From Amblyomma americanum (lineage: Eukaryota; Arthropoda; Arachnida; Ixodida; Ixodidae), in NCBI RefSeq assembly GCF_052857255.1, contig NC_135497.1:183620204-183684203 (forward strand): a stretch of 64,000 nucleotides of DNA. Direction: 5' to 3'. The notes beneath the pieces were generated by a model, which saw nothing but the letters and a program-made list of their open reading frames with translations, did no database searches and had not been told where the DNA came from. A program made the position numbers and the translations under genes. Below, piece after piece: positions 43,942 to 57,339 of the stretch. Every line of letters starts with the position of its first letter. Positions within the stretch are counted from its first letter, which is position 1.

Positions 43942-44399
43942 CTGCAAGAGAACAGCAAAAAGGAAATGAACAATCGGTACAGGTACGTCCATTCCCGTAT
44001 CAATAAATGACAAACGTGACAAAAGAGGCATAGCTAGTATTATGCTGAAGCACTAAGGCAAGTACGTGCCGCGACAGTTCGCTGCGCGAATACGGTAGAT
44101 TTGTTCGACTCCAATTTACGCGCGCGAATTTTCCACGCAGCTTACGCTCCGATCACCAGCTGAAAAGGTTCGAAAGAACATCGCAACACTCCTGCCGTGA
44201 CAATCTATAGTACGAACCAAGGTACGAACACCCGAAGTCAAATGTTCGCGGACCGCTCAGCACACACACGCAGCTTCAGAGCAAAACGCTGCAGGGCACT
44301 CGCTATTCGCGAGCTGAACGCCCAGGTCGTGAGGAGACTAATGGCGCTGTACGATCACTTTGGTTCCGCAGTTGGTTCAACTTCTACTTTTTTCCGCAC

Positions 44400-45170
44400 T
44401 AGCGGATGGTCGCATCACGCTATTGGCTGCTGTCCCGTGATGTAGCAGCGCACCGGCACCAGGCCACGCCTCCTCAGTAAGATGGCCGCCCGCGAAGCGG
44501 AGTGAAACCGGGCCTAGTCGGTGGTACCTCTGCCGAGAAACACATATTGGCTGCGCGTGACTATTACGAGCGTTGACAGCGACTTCGAGCTTCACTGCGT
44601 GCAACACCGGCAAGCGGCAGTTTCCCCCAAGTTGTTTTGTCGTCGTCTATACTGAGTCGACCGAGCAGATACGCCAGACGTAACAGTGCCGGTGTCGCGA
44701 AGTGTTTATTTGGAGCCGTTTGTGACAGCTTCAAGTGTTCTTTATTCACGCGACATCTTCACGAACAGCAGAGAGAAGCAGCTACCCAGGATGAAGTTCC
44801 TGTGCATACAGCAAGCTTCACAGCGCAGTGACAAGAGTCTGTGTAGTGAAAGTGATTGCAGTCGGGACGGGTGCTTTTGCGTCAGTCAGTGATATCGCCT
44901 GCAAGTATAATTACGTTTGAAAAGCTTGCTACGCACGCCTTGTTTGCCGAGTGCTGAAATGAACCAGGCTACAGCCGATCCTGGTTCGGGTGCACGCGTG
45001 TGTGCTGAGTTTGAGAACTGCCGTGAGTGCGACGTGACGAAGTGCTTACCAACTTCGAGCTCTGCAGCGAGTCGCATTAGTTGCAGCGGTTGCAGTGATC
45101 GCGAGCACAAGGCGTCGTGCTGCGGCGTATCCATCACCGATATCGATCGTAGTTCGTGTGTACTGCGTTA
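44400..45170. promoter_or_regulatory. CpG-rich block upstream of the H1-like gene
   Basis: GC- and CpG-rich sequence with inverted CCAAT motifs (TATTGGCTGC near 44,421; CATATTGGCTGC near 44,543, next to AAACACA, a motif known from H1 promoters, though in plus orientation). Position and composition suit a promoter region for the minus-strand gene or a bidirectional one. No transcription start can be set from sequence alone. Confidence 0.4.
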
Positions 45171-45173
45171 AGC
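44959..45173 (+). CDS. Short Cys-rich open frame of unknown function
   Basis: An ATG frame of 71 codons with 11 Cys (CAEFENCRECDVTKC, CSGCSDREHKASCCG) and no signal peptide. A similar nucleotide motif (CCGCCGTGAGTGCAACGAGACC) recurs at 45,664 just past the MITE, suggesting a local duplication. It may be a 5' exon, a small protein or chance. No family recognised. Confidence 0.22.
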
Positions 45174-45659
45174 GTGGCCCGCATAGAGCGTTTTTCCGGG
45201 CGATTCGTCGGCGTCGACGGCAGAGGAGCGTTTTTGTTTTGTTTTTTTGCCGCAGGAGAGGACGTTTTTGTCAAATCGCGTTATGGCGGAACAGATAAAA
45301 TCGCCGACGCCGGGAGAGGGCAGCGACAGAGGGCCAATGAGATCCGGGGCGGGCGTCACGTGATTCTGGACGGGGCCGCGCCGGTGAACCCGGCTACAAT
45401 TACCCGGCCGAAGGAGACTCTCTCGCATGGTGGATGCGTGCTCGCGAGCATTTCGCGCGCGACTGCCAGCGGCTTCGCTTCGCTTCCTGCGCATCCGTCT
45501 GCTTTCAGTATGAATGGGGGCGCGCGCATCGCACAACTGGGCAGCAAAAAAAAAATGCCGCTCGGCTACTGACCATGCGGGAGTGAATTCGTCGGCGCCG
45601 GCGTCGGGCGCGCGACGCGATTTCGCCGGCAAAAAACGCTCCATGCGGGCCACGCTTTA
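45168..45659. mobile_element. 486-bp Harbinger-like MITE with TTA duplication
   Basis: Inverted ends AGCGTGGCCCGCATAGAGCG (45,171) and AGCGTGGCCCGCATGGAGCG (read from 45,656), with TTA on each side (45,168-45,170 and 45,657-45,659), the usual PIF/Harbinger target. GC-rich interior without coding capacity. Confidence 0.82.
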
Positions 45660-46937
45660 GACAACCGCCGTGAGTGCAACGAGACCATTCTGAAATATGT
45701 GTTTTGCGTATGCGAAACGACCTCGGCTGCACAGCCGTTGGGCTGTTTTCTGCCGGGACTACAGAAGCTTCGCCAGCATTCTGCGGCATTGTGCTCCATG
45801 AAGTGCAATTTGCGACTATGAGTGGCCGGATTACGATGGTATGCCGACGGCACTGTGAAATCTGTGTGAAAACATCGGTGTACATAGCAGCTCTCACCTA
45901 TGGAGAGTTTTTTTATTTCCTGCTGGCTGTGCGGGCCCATATCTGAAGTAAATATTTGCGTAACAAATTGAATGAATCCAGCTTCCCCTGCATGTGATAT
46001 CATGGTCTGAGCCGAAGCATTAGTGTTAAGTTTGGGTTGTAACATATCACCAGATCAGGAACACACATGTACAAACAAAAACCATTGTCACAACTCATTC
46101 ACCGGTGTTTCACGATGCAGAAGTCTCTAATATGGGCCCACTAGTGCAGCTCTTTTTCATGAGCATTTCATTTTATCTGATGACAAAAAAAGACCAACAT
46201 CAAAATCCATAATCAACCACAACAGATGCTTAAGCTTCTCAAAAAAAGTAACCCATATACAGTTGTGCCTTATTAATATGAACTCTTTGGTTCTGGATCA
46301 GAACTGTTCATACGGAGTTTTCCATAATAGTGAATCGTGATGAAAAATGAAACATTTTCAGTGAACTGCTGTGATTACAATTTATTTTTTGCTTAGCAGC
46401 ATGCAGTGAAGTTGCATTTCAGACAAATGCTTGCAATATTAAGTCCATTATCATGGTTACCATGGCTATTGGTAAAACGCAGCGATCTCGAAGTACTCCG
46501 TGAGCCATGACAATCAGGATAAAAACTGTACTCTTAATAAGCACCTGATCCCATATTTATTGTTGCTTTCACTACACTGCTGTCTCCGAGGTGCTCAACA
46601 ACTTGGCTTTATTGGTGTCGAACACAGGTTAACTAGCGCTTCCTAAGTAAGCTCTACCAGCTTGTGTGAGATATTCTCGAAGCCTTTAGAAGCATATGTC
46701 ATCAATGAACATGCATCTGCCGAGTTTATTTACCTGTGACTGCCTGCAGTGAACATTATTTGCCTGCTGGATGAAGACGATGGTGGGCCTGTGGGAATTG
46801 GTCACAAATGTAGATTGCTTCCTAGAATTCTTTCGCCTTCCTTGCATTTGCTGCATTTCTAAATTTCTTTGCCTGAATGTAGATGCTTGTTTGCACCTTC
46901 CACAATGCTCAGCTATAAGTTTTCATAGACACACATA
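45660..46937. other. Nothing recognised
   Basis: The GC-rich flank grades into AT-rich DNA from about 45,950. Open frames near 45,670-45,950 lack domain evidence. Confidence 0.45.
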
Positions 46938-47128
46938 TGTTCACATTTGGTTTTGGTTTATAGGGTTTAACGTCCCAAAGCGACTCAGGCTATGAGGGAC
47001 GCCGTAGTGAAGGGCACCGGAAATTTCGACCACCTGGGGTTCTTTTACGTGCACTGACATCGCACAGCATACGGGCCTCTAGAATTTTGCCTCCATCGAA
47101 ATTCGACCACCGCATCTGTTCACATTTG
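46938..47128 (-). mobile_element. Ruka-type SINE, head missing, 12-bp TSD
   Basis: The body 46,950-47,116 (minus strand) keeps the TCGAATTTCGATGGAGGC block to the CCTATAAACCAAAACC end but lacks the tRNA-like head. It is flanked by the perfect repeat TGTTCACATTTG (46,938-46,949 and 47,117-47,128), so it inserted already 5'-truncated. Confidence 0.92.
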
Positions 47129-48392
47129 TCGTACGGTCGTGACAGGGCCACATTTGTGCATATTGCCAAAACCACGTTAACAAGGTTTATTTTGATTTTT
47201 AAAAACGTGTTTTGCGCTATTGCACTGTGGTTGGCCCTGCAATGCTGACATTAAGCCGTTTCTGAAAGCCCTACAGTGCCGGTGCAGCCATCGACCTGTC
47301 AAGATTGAGATCACATTTAATTTCAACCCATTTCCTTACTGCTTGAATTGTATTTGAAGATTCCCAGCTTTACACTTGTGCTGAGTTCTCCTCGGGGCTG
47401 ACATGCTTTAACTCGAGTAGTTTTTCTTCTTGCCATGTGCTCTGTTTAAAAAAAAAACATTAAATTAGTGTTGCAAGTAAACATCTGTGAGATTATAACA
47501 AAAAGGTTACACAGACAGCGAGCGGCCTAATTAATTTGTGCAGTGAACAAAGTGTGCCAGGAAATTAATCGCCGAGCCTTTCAGTGCCATTGATTTTGAC
47601 ACCAGAAAGAGAAGTGCTTCGTCAGTCAGAAAGTGCAAGCGGAGACAGTCGGCGTGCCTGGCAGTTCAATGTTTAACGAAAACTGCACGCTATGCTGCAA
47701 GTGGTATGAGGGCAATTCCAGGGTGCAACAGCCATATGATTCAGTCTGTATTTGTCGCCAAACACTTCTAACAGTCCTTGCACTATGTTATAGTATCTGG
47801 TTACCACAGTCCAGACGTTCGCATTGCAGTCTATATTACACGACAAAAATATGCCGGTCCCAATTGGCTTTGTGCATTTCAGCTCTGTCATTTGTCCAAA
47901 CAGCTAGTTTCCATGCTAAGGCATGCGTGATTTGATCAAGTTTCATCCCAAAGAAACTGTCCATAATTCAAGCCATCATATCACAGGGTGGATATTAACG
48001 AGGATTTGCTGCATAAAGCAGAATGTAGTAAATGTTTTAGTTCTGATAATATCACAAGCACCAAATCATCGCACCATTTCTATGACTAGCATGGGTACCT
48101 AATCGTGAAAAACACTACATACTCTCACACACTGCTAAACTGTTGTAGCCCATTAAATTGTCTCTTCCAGATCGGTACGCTTTTTGAAAAGCATTCCTGT
48201 GATAGCCAACTTTTAGTTCTTCGTGACGTACACTTGCTCCTTAGTCTCTTTGAGAAAGCATGCGGTAAAATCCTTTATAAAATAATTTCTTGCATCGTAC
48301 TGTTCCGTGTGGGATTTAAGTGATCCTAGGTAGTTAACAGCACTTAGCCCATGCTAACTCTTGGTCATCCTGCCTTTTTTTGGAATCTCGAG
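47129..48392. other. Nothing recognised
   Basis: AT-rich DNA without a supported gene or repeat. Confidence 0.45.
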
Positions 48393-48465
48393 CAAACTCA
48401 AAGGTGTTGTACTTGGCCCTTCCCTTTTTCTTACATTCATTAATGACCTTCCTTTCACTTGATGG
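48393..48465 (+). pseudogene. Scrap of LINE reverse transcriptase
   Basis: The single frame KGVVLGPSLFLTFINDLPFT is the well-known LINE motif that precedes the catalytic box (QGSVLGPLLF-FINDLP type). A stop follows at once and no further domain is recognisable. Confidence 0.65.
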
Positions 48466-51195
48466 GAATAATGCGCTACACACGGAGAAAAACCGACAGC
48501 TGAAACGACGGACACAGGACAAGCTCCACCCTTCCCCCATGCCCCCCATTGCGCAAATCCCAAATGTTCACCTTACTTTGAACAGACTACAATTTTATCT
48601 CGTGCAAGGGACAAGAAAAAAAGAAGCCTTTGAGATACGGGAAGCCGGTGAAGATGAGTGCGTAAGCACACCCTCGGTGTTGTTATCAAGTGAGGAGTTA
48701 GATCTAATCAAGAAACGAAGGAGCGTGGGACACAGCCGGTGGTAACGAATTTGATTGTTTTGAACATGTGCATGAAATGCATTTATGTGCCCTCGTACCA
48801 GGATAGATTTTAGTTGTTAGTGCACACCTGTCCTGTGTACGCCGTTTTTAGTTGTCTGTTCATGTCCGTGTGTAGCACGTTATACCCATCAAATGTGCAA
48901 CCAACTAGCCCACATTATTGCCTTGCTTCCTTTCGCTGTTTCATTTAACGTCTTCATTGATTGCTATATGGTCTGCCATCCCACTATCAATATCAACATT
49001 CCAACACTCCAGAACAACCGTCTGCGTGCTCGGGAACGCCCTGTTTGGCAATGTTAAAAGGACTACATTAACAGTTTTTACTGTCAGCCATACCTGTCTC
49101 CACTGCGAGCTGATGTGTGTCAGTATTTCCTTTGTGCTTGTATCCTACCTTGCTTCAAGTGAAGCAACGCGGAGACTTCCATTATGTCATGTGGTTAAAA
49201 TGCTAGGTGCATGTGTTTACGCATGTGACTTATGTGCGGGTGTCATTTGATCCTTATCCTCATCTGGAATGCCAAGCCAGGTATGTTATGAGGCCAGCAT
49301 TTATAGTGTTTATAAAATGGTGCCTCCTCCTCCTCTATAATAAAGCTAAATTTCACATATAGTTCTGTTATGAATGGAGTCAGGTTACAGCTGCTGTGAG
49401 TTTTGCGTGTGAATGTGATTTTCTTACATTTACGGCAGTGAAACTCATGGAAAGACACAAACCTGCACTCAATGTTAACTCAGTCATAAAGTTGCTGTTT
49501 CCTTTACCTTTGTAACAAGAGTTTTCATATAAGGCCCTAAGGAGGATTATCATTTTGGTGCATTATTTTGAAAAAAGAGGCCACAAAACAAGACATTTGT
49601 TTGCCTAATACATGCAGCCCTTCTAGGACTGTTTAAATTCACATACACTCCTTGTATGAAGCCGAAAAGTAGGCATAGCCTAGGCAAAGATCTTCAAGCA
49701 GTTAAGTTTACGACTAAGTCATTTTAACATAAGGTATACCTAATGGGAACTTTGCCAGTTTGAAAACCAAACTGGCAGTGAAATAAGCTTTGCTTTGCAG
49801 AAGATGTTGCTAATAACAGCTAGCACGGTCAAAAATTTTATACATGACAAGCTGTACAGAAAATGCTCACTTTTATCTGCTGTTTTGGGAACCAGAATCA
49901 CTGTTACGATCCCCATTTTTTTCTGCCCAGAAGGTCTTAAACATTACTGCAAAGCTATATGAGAGGATATACGTATTTATGCCCTACACACTTACATGCT
50001 TATTTTTTATTTCATTGTGTTTTGCAAGGACGTAGCTTTCACCTTGTAAATATATTTCTACAAATTCTGCTTGAGGCAACCACTCTGCATGGTCCGTGCA
50101 TCCTGTTTCCCTGAATATATGAAGTATTCTTTCCCAACCTCAACCAGGATCTGTCCAGATGTAAGCCAGTTTACCAACTCCCACATCATGTTATGTTTAC
50201 ACTGAAGGAAAAAGGCATGTATGGCCTTTTACTAAGTACTAAGCAAACACTTTGTTTTCGTTCACATGTGCACTTTCAGAATTTTTTGGAGTTGTACAGA
50301 TAACGTGCCAGCTTGTTTCTGCATGTGTCGCCACTGACTGGCTCTGAGCCCAATTCTCCAGGCTTGTTTTGCACTGCTGCATTCTAGCTTGTGCAATTGT
50401 CATTGCAATATGAGCTAAGGAATTGCTAAAATAAAACTGGTCGCCCGCTATCTCTGCAAAGAACAAAGCTGTGCATTTCAGCGCAGTGATAGATGGCTTA
50501 GCCCCTTTGTCACCACACTGTGCTATTTCAATTTTGCCTTTTCTAACGGACCGAAAAACCTTACAGAGAGAAAGCAGTACTGTTGCACGGTCACGCTTCT
50601 GTGAAATGCACAACTGCTGCAGTTACAACTGATTTTACATATTCCAAATTACTGGGAATGTCATAATTTCCTTGTATATTTGGGTTCGTGTTCGACGGCA
50701 TAGTACTAAAATATGGAATTTTTAATACATGCACAATTCAGATACACAATACATATATTGACTAATAGATAAATGTATTTTACAATAACAGTTAATTGGG
50801 GAGACAGCAAAGAGACCTGTTTACTTGACATTGTTACTGTCAACTAAAATGTGCATGGATTAATGGAAAAGATGCAAAACGTTGGCAATTTAAATACATG
50901 TAAAAAGACTGCAGTGTGCTAGTTTGAATAACTGATGATTTAACCTCTGTCTGGTCTCAGCTATGCGAATTTCCCTGTCATAATGACAAACGATCGAATA
51001 TGTACTTCTAACCTATAGCTTGTTCTAGTCCCATATCCTTGGCTCCGAGAATTCGTGATACGAATCGCGTCGTCGTTCTGAAATCGTTATTGCATGTGAG
51101 GGTATAGCGTAACTTTCAATGGGGGCTCTCTCCAAATGGTAGGAGGCAAAAACCTTAGATCGTGGTTGGAACGGTGGCATATATGGGTGGTCTTC
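48466..51195. other. AT-rich DNA, nothing recognised
   Basis: No frame with a domain and no SINE or LINE match noticed. It ends at a GGAGGAGGAGG run that borders LINE-B. Confidence 0.45.
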
Positions 51196-52715
51196 AGCGG
51201 AGGAGGAGGAGGAATAAACATTTTATTAAAATAGCAGACAGGTTCTTGTGGGTGAAGCCCCTATTCCAGGGCCCCACTGGCTCTAGCGGCTCGTTCGGCT
51301 TGGTCCAAGGTTGCCTGCTGGCTTCCCAGGTACTGCCGGGCGAGTCGCGCCTCCCACGACCTTTCAAGTTCGTTGCGTGTGACGAGGGATGTTTCCCTCT
51401 GCTGGTCTTTGTTTGCAATACCAAGTGATATGTTTGCGGGTTGGTGTGTCGCCGCACCAAGGACAGCAGTCATCGTATTAGGACGGGTGTATTTTGCCGA
51501 GTGTGCGTACGTTGGGATATGTGTTGGTTTGTAGGAGTCTCCAGTCCCTAGATTGTCAGCGTGTAAGTTTAGGATGGGGTGGTGCCATTGTCTGCCTGGC
51601 GCGTCTTTGGCTGTCGAGGATATCTTGCGGCAGCGTAGGTGTGAGGTATTCCTCCCAGGTCGATGTATCCGCGTCTCAGAAAATTAGTCCTAGAGCCAGG
51701 CGGTCCGCCCGTTCGTTCCCTGCACACCTTCGTGAGCGGGCACCATGTGATGATGTAACCTTCTCGAAGGTTGGTTCCTAGTATGCCTAGGACGCTCCGA
51801 GGGAGGACGCCTCTGATAAACAGTCGGCAAGCTTCTTGCGAATCCGTGAGAACACGTGAAGATTTCCTCTTGCCCTCTGCCGCTCGTATGGCTAGTGCTA
51901 TGGCTGCCGCTTAGGCCACGGCCATGCTCTTGGTGCGGATCGTCGCCGACGCGATTGCTTGGTTCCCTCTAGTGACAACCGTAGCAAATGCTCTCAGCCT
52001 CAAGGGGTAGGGAGTTGCGTCTGTGTAGTGAGTGTTTGGGTCGTTGCGTAACCGTTCGAGTGCCACCGCTCTCGCTCGTCTGCGGCCGGCGTTAAACATG
52101 GGGTGCATGTTCTTGGGTATTGGGTCCACGTGCATGCGTTCCCTGTCTCGTCTGGGTATTTGGTGTGTCTCCTCCACGCAGAATTGGGGTGTCCAGGGGT
52201 AGTGAAGTCTCTGTAGTAAAGCTCTACCTTGGGTTGTCGAGTCGAGTTTCTCTCTGCGCGATCAAGACTGCTGCGTCGTGTTCATCGTATGTAATGTAAA
52301 TACCCAGACTCTCCAGACGCTCTGTGCCAGTGCAGTCAGGGAGGCCCAGTGCAGCTTTGTAGGCAGTGCGTATGAGTACGTTGGCCTGCTCTGCTTCACA
52401 TCTGCGTGAAAGCTGGTATCGCAGAGCGTACGTAATACGGCTGATGACGAAGGCTTGTACCAGTCTCCTTGTGTCGTCCTCCTTCATGCCGTCCTTACTG
52501 CGGGCAATTCTTACGAGTCTCGATACACTCCTGGCCGTGTGTTTGAGTGTTTAGCGTTGACGACACGCTGCCCGTCTCCTGAATTAGCATGCCTAGCACC
52601 CTGAGCTCCTTGTTTGACCTGGCTTCCGTTGATCCCCAGGTTGAGGATGGGGGAGAGCGTCTGCTGGTTGTTTTTAGGTCTAATTTGAATAAATTCCGAT
52701 TTTTCCGGTCTTCAG
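51196..52715 (-). pseudogene. LINE-B fragment: RT end, RNase H and 3' tail
   Basis: The longer partner of the left-arm fragment, read on the minus strand: LRVLGMLIQETGS, VISRITYALRYQLSRRCEAE, IRTAYKAALGLPDC, then an RNase H domain (HYTDATPYPLR, a Glu in AEAAIALAI after a TAA, VLTDSQEACRLF) and a Gly/Pro-poor tail. The 3' end is near 51,197 with AATAAACATTTTATT-like sequence on the opposite strand and a CCTCC repeat. Frameshifts near 52,600 and 51,800 and later stops make it inactive. Arm homology ends inside it at 51,907, so this side carries the intact LINE-B junction. Confidence 0.82.
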
Positions 52716-53569
52716 CGGAGTCTAGTCAACTAGCGGTCGAACGAGTTGTCGCCATCGTGGTGCTATGCCTGTTATCACTTTCTGAAGTAGAAATAGCGCA
52801 AACGTTAATAGTTTCCCGCGGCGCTGTTTTAGAACCTCGCCCGCGGTGTTGCAAAATTTGTTGCAACCTCGTTCGTGGACGTCAGAATCGGCCGCGCCAA
52901 GATTCATGGCTATCACAGCCGATTGCGGTTTTACCTGCTACGAAAAATCTCACCGCTAAACATGTCTCGGGTGAGCCACCATATCAATGTGTGTGTATTC
53001 GTATGGCAAGACATTTTCGTGTTTTTCTACGGCACATGCCTGTGCTGCCGCACGGGCGGCGCTGACGAGCGCGCCAATCAGAACGCCGGAGTCATCCGGT
53101 CGGTCGCATGCAGCAAACTTGATCGTACAACACCTCATCCGCAACGCACCCTCACGCGGCCGTGCGCATGGCCGCAAGGACACGTGCGCATGCGGAAATA
53201 AAGTGATCGTACAGCGCCCGTGACTCGCATATTCGACTTCGGACGCGCCTACGAAGTGATGTTGTTGTGTGTTGGGTTTTATGGCACAGGCAGCTAAGGC
53301 CATCATGCGCCAAACTCAAGGTGTAGAATTGGCTTTCAGTAGAATGTTTACGAATATCAAAAAATGCCGATGGCGTAGATGACCTAAAAACATTGAGCTG
53401 CCTAGTAAAAGAAGAGAAGAAATTTGGAAATCGCTAATGGTAAAAGCCTTAAAGAAGGTCATGCAGCCTTAGCGGCTATCCTTGGCTAGGCAAGGATCCT
53501 GAGGCTCCCAACCAATCAAATAAAAAGCCTCAGCCTACTTCTCAGGAATGAGAAAGTGGCTGAGGTGTA

Positions 53570-56500
53570 TCATGTATTAAAGGGAACCAGTGGTTCAAAA
53601 ATTAGTTTTTCGAGGGCGCCCGCTGCTTTTAAAGAGCTAAAAACGGAGGGTATGTTAACAATGGCATTATCAGCTAAGAGCAATGTTGGGTGAAAAGGAA
53701 TGTATTCATGATAAAATTGAGTGAAGTGCTTTTTTCTTAGTTTTTCTAGTTTCACACATGAGAATAGAATGTGGTTAAGAGTAAGTTCTCCGCATTCCTC
53801 GCAACCTGGTTTATTTTGTTTTGTTAGCAGGAAGTTGTGCGTGAGGTGCGTGTGGCCTATTCGCAGACGGCATAAAACCACTTCTTTAAAACGTTCCTGG
53901 TGCACACATGACTTAAATTCACCCAAAACTGGTTTTACAAAGTAAAGTTTATTATTCACTTCGCTGTTCCAATGCGACTGCCATTTTTGTCTTAATTTCT
54001 GTTGAACTAATTTCATGCAGTCATTAAAGGGTATATCTACTTTTTTTATTTCCTTGCCCCGAGCTTGAGCGGCACACAAATCTGCTCTCTCATTTCCTTT
54101 TATTCCGACGTGGCTCGGGACCCAGCAGAGTTTAATGTTTTGTCCTCGAGCTGTTGCTGTTACAATGTTGTGTATGATGTCCCCAAGTATGGGAGTGGTT
54201 GCGTTTCTAGAGTGGAGGGCTGTAAGTACACTTAAAGAGTCTGTGTAAATAATAGTGTTTTTGAGGTTCGCGTTTAGTATTTTTTTGTTGCCACACATAC
54301 TGCGTAACATTCTGCGCTGAAGATGGATGCGCACTTTGGAAGTCGCATTGCTGTCTCCGAATTTCCTCGCACCACTGCGCTTCCTACGTAAACATTCGTT
54401 TTTGAACCGTCAGTGTAAAAGTCCGTAAAACTACTGTATTTTTCTTCGAGTGCAAGGAATTCCTGTACTATATGTTGTTTTGGAGTTTGTTTGTTTTTTA
54501 ACTGCGTAAGGGTAAAATCCCAGATTGCCGGAAAATTGTGCCATGGAGGCAGTGGAGCTCGTCTTCGAGCAATGGCAGGTAATGTGTCCAGTACTCCGAG
54601 GTTTTGACACATCTCTTCAAAACGCAGGAGGAGTGGCCTGATAGCTTGTGGTTTGTTGTTAAAAAGTGTTCTTGATAGGCACTTTGTGACTATGGGGTAA
54701 CATAGGTGTTTGGGAAGCGAACGGATTTTTAAAACGTACGAGCACGTGAGCATGGTTCTTCGGTCCTCGAGTGACGGTTCGTTGGATTCTACATAAAGAC
54801 TTAATGGGTGATGTCCTGTAAGCACCAGTGGAGAGACGCAAACCCAAGTTATGCACTGTATCTAGTCGTTTAAGGTATGATGGTCTCGCTGACCCATACA
54901 CTATACATCCATAATCAAGGGTAGAGCGTACTACAGAGCGGTAAATTTTTAGAAGGCATGTCCTGTCGGCACCCCAATGTTTTCGTGACAGTACTTTGAG
55001 TATGTTGAGGGATCGGGAGGCTTTCTTTTTCAGTGCATTTATATGAGGCAGGAAAGTGAGCTTTTTGTCAAAGGTTACGCCTAGGAATTTGTGCTCATTT
55101 TTCACCTGTAGCTGTGTTTTGTTCAGGGGTACAAATGGGTCGGCCTGTAAGCCTCGCTTAATAGAGAAAAGAATGGCCACGGTTTTCTGTGTGGAAAACC
55201 GGAAACCGTTCTCGTCTGCCCAGGTCACCAGTTTATCCATTGTCAGCTGTATTTGTCTCTTGCATGTTACCAGGTTTGAGGATGTGCAGGCTATTTGCAG
55301 ATCGTCAACATAGACGGAATACATAATGGCCTTCGGTATTACTTTGGCTATGGAATTTACTTTTATACCAAACAATGCCGTGCTCAAAATACACCCCTGA
55401 GGAACCCCGTTCTCTTGAACGAAGCCCCTGGACAGGGTTGATCCTAGGCGCACTTGAAATGAGCGGTCGGAAAGGAAGTCCTTCAGGCAGTTCAACATCC
55501 TGCCATGGATGCCAAGATCTGCTAAGTCACGAAGGATGCCGAACCTCCAGGTGGTGTCGTATGTTTTCTCGAGGTCAAAAAAGACGGCAAGACAGTGCTG
55601 TCTGTGTATAAAATCCTCTCGGACAGTATTTTCCAGGCGAGGTAAGTGGTCTGTTGTTGAGCATGCTTTCTTAAAACCGCACTGATGGATGTCAATAAGT
55701 TCAAGAGATTCAATCTGAAAAGTTAGTCTTTTATTCAGCACACTTTCGAATGATTTGACAAGGCAGCTGGTAAGGGCTATCGGCCTGTAACTTGTAGGAG
55801 ATGTTGGTTGTTTTCCAGATTTCAGGAATGGTACAATAACTGCTTTCTTCCAGGCTTTCGGCAATCTTCCGAGCACCCACACTTGGTCAAAAAACTTCAA
55901 AAGCGCCTCCACAGATGGCTGGGAAAGATGTGCTAGCATTTCGTAATGTATATTGTCAGGGCCAGGTGCGGTCTTTTTTCCGGCCCAGAGAACTTCGTTT
56001 ATTTCTTGGAGTGTTATTAAACCATTGTACGGTTCTTTTGTGCAACCCGTTGTTGGAAGTCTGTTTCTCCACTGCATGTTTATGCTTTAAAAATGTTTCT
56101 GTGTAGTGTGAAGAACTAGAAATGTTTGAGAAATGTTCTCCCAAGATGTTTGCCTGTTACTCTTTATTTGTCTGTGTACCTGGAGCTGTTAAGAAAGGAA
56201 TTGTGTAAGGAGAAAAGCTTCCGTTAAACTTGTGGACTTGTTCCCACATTTTTTTGGGCGTAACTGAACTATTTATGCATGATACGTAGCTTCTCCATGA
56301 TGTTCTTTCGGCATTTCGGCGGATGTACCGAGCTTTTGCTCTCGTCTTTTTAAAGTTGATGAGGTTATCTTGAGTTGGGTATCTTCGAAAAACTCCCCAA
56401 GCTTTATTTTGCTTCTTTTTTGCTTCCCGGCATTTCTGCGTGTACCATACCTTGTTGTTTTGTTGTACTATTCCTGACGATTGAGGAATAGCTTGGCACG

Positions 56501-57309
56501 CAGCATCAATGCAGCTTGTAAAAATTTCATTCAGTTCGTCAACGTTAAGACTGTTTGAAAATAATTTCTCCAGGCTAGCCTTTTCTCTAAATAGTTGCCA
56601 GTCGGATAGGTGTAGTTTCCAACGGCGTGGTTTACTAGGGATGACTGATGGTGGCGATGAAAAGTTAATCACTACCGGAAGATGATCGCTTCCGTACGGG
56701 TTATCAAGAACATCCCACTTAAAATTGGTAAAAACGGAAGAAGAGCTAAAAGATAAATCTATGCAACTCATTTTTCCTGAGGCTGGAGAGCAATATGTGG
56801 GTTTGCCTGTATTGAGTAGGCAAACATTATTGCACAGAATAAAATCTTCTAATATACGGCCCCTAGTGTCTGTTCACCCCCCCCCCCCCCCCCAGAAAGG
56901 GGAGTGTGCATTAAAATCTCCAACTACCAGATATGGCTCTGGTAGCTGATTAAAAAGTGATTCTAGGTCATGAAGTGTTACTGTGAGGTGTGGCTGAAGG
57001 TATACTGAACATATGGTAATTGTTTTAAAGCTAATGACGGTGACTGCAATGGCTTCATAATTCGTCTGCAGCTGGATTTCACGTGTTGCAACACCGCTCT
57101 TAACAACGACAGCAACACCTCCAGAGAGCCTATCTGCCTGCTCACGGTCACGGCGAAAGACTTTGTAATTCTTAAAAATATTTTTTTAAAGGTCCCAAAT
57201 TGGTCTCCTGAAGGCACAGTGCTACAGGAGACATAGAGCGTAAGAGATCTGTTGCATCGCTGTAGTTATTTAAAATTCTACGGCAGTTCCAGTGGATAAG
57301 GAACGCCAT
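53570..57309 (-). pseudogene. LINE-A ORF2, copy 2, frame-broken
   Basis: Same domain order as copy 1. The endonuclease (57,309-55,960) is broken near 57,190 and by the C-run expansion; it keeps YGSDHLPVVINF, with Val where copy 1 has Gly. The reverse transcriptase (56,077-54,659) has NGVPQGCILS and VYVDDLQIA. RNase H (about 54,825-53,570) has FYTDGSKTNV, AECYAV, IYTDSLSVLTAL and GIKGNERADLCAA, with an extra shift near 54,290. The two shifts between endonuclease and RT and between RT and RNase H are at the same places as in copy 1. Confidence 0.9.
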
Positions 57310-57339
57310 GATTATTTTAAGGAGGAGTGTTTTGAGACC

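Noticed and set aside
44386..44560. First exon of the H1-like gene in the CCAAT-containing block
   Set aside because: I could not find an ATG frame resembling an H1 N-terminus ending at a donor in the right phase, so the 5' exon is left unassigned.
56878..56894. 17-base C run as a functional motif
   Set aside because: It replaces a short C run in copy 1 of LINE-A. Simple homopolymer expansion, possibly with assembly error, explains it.
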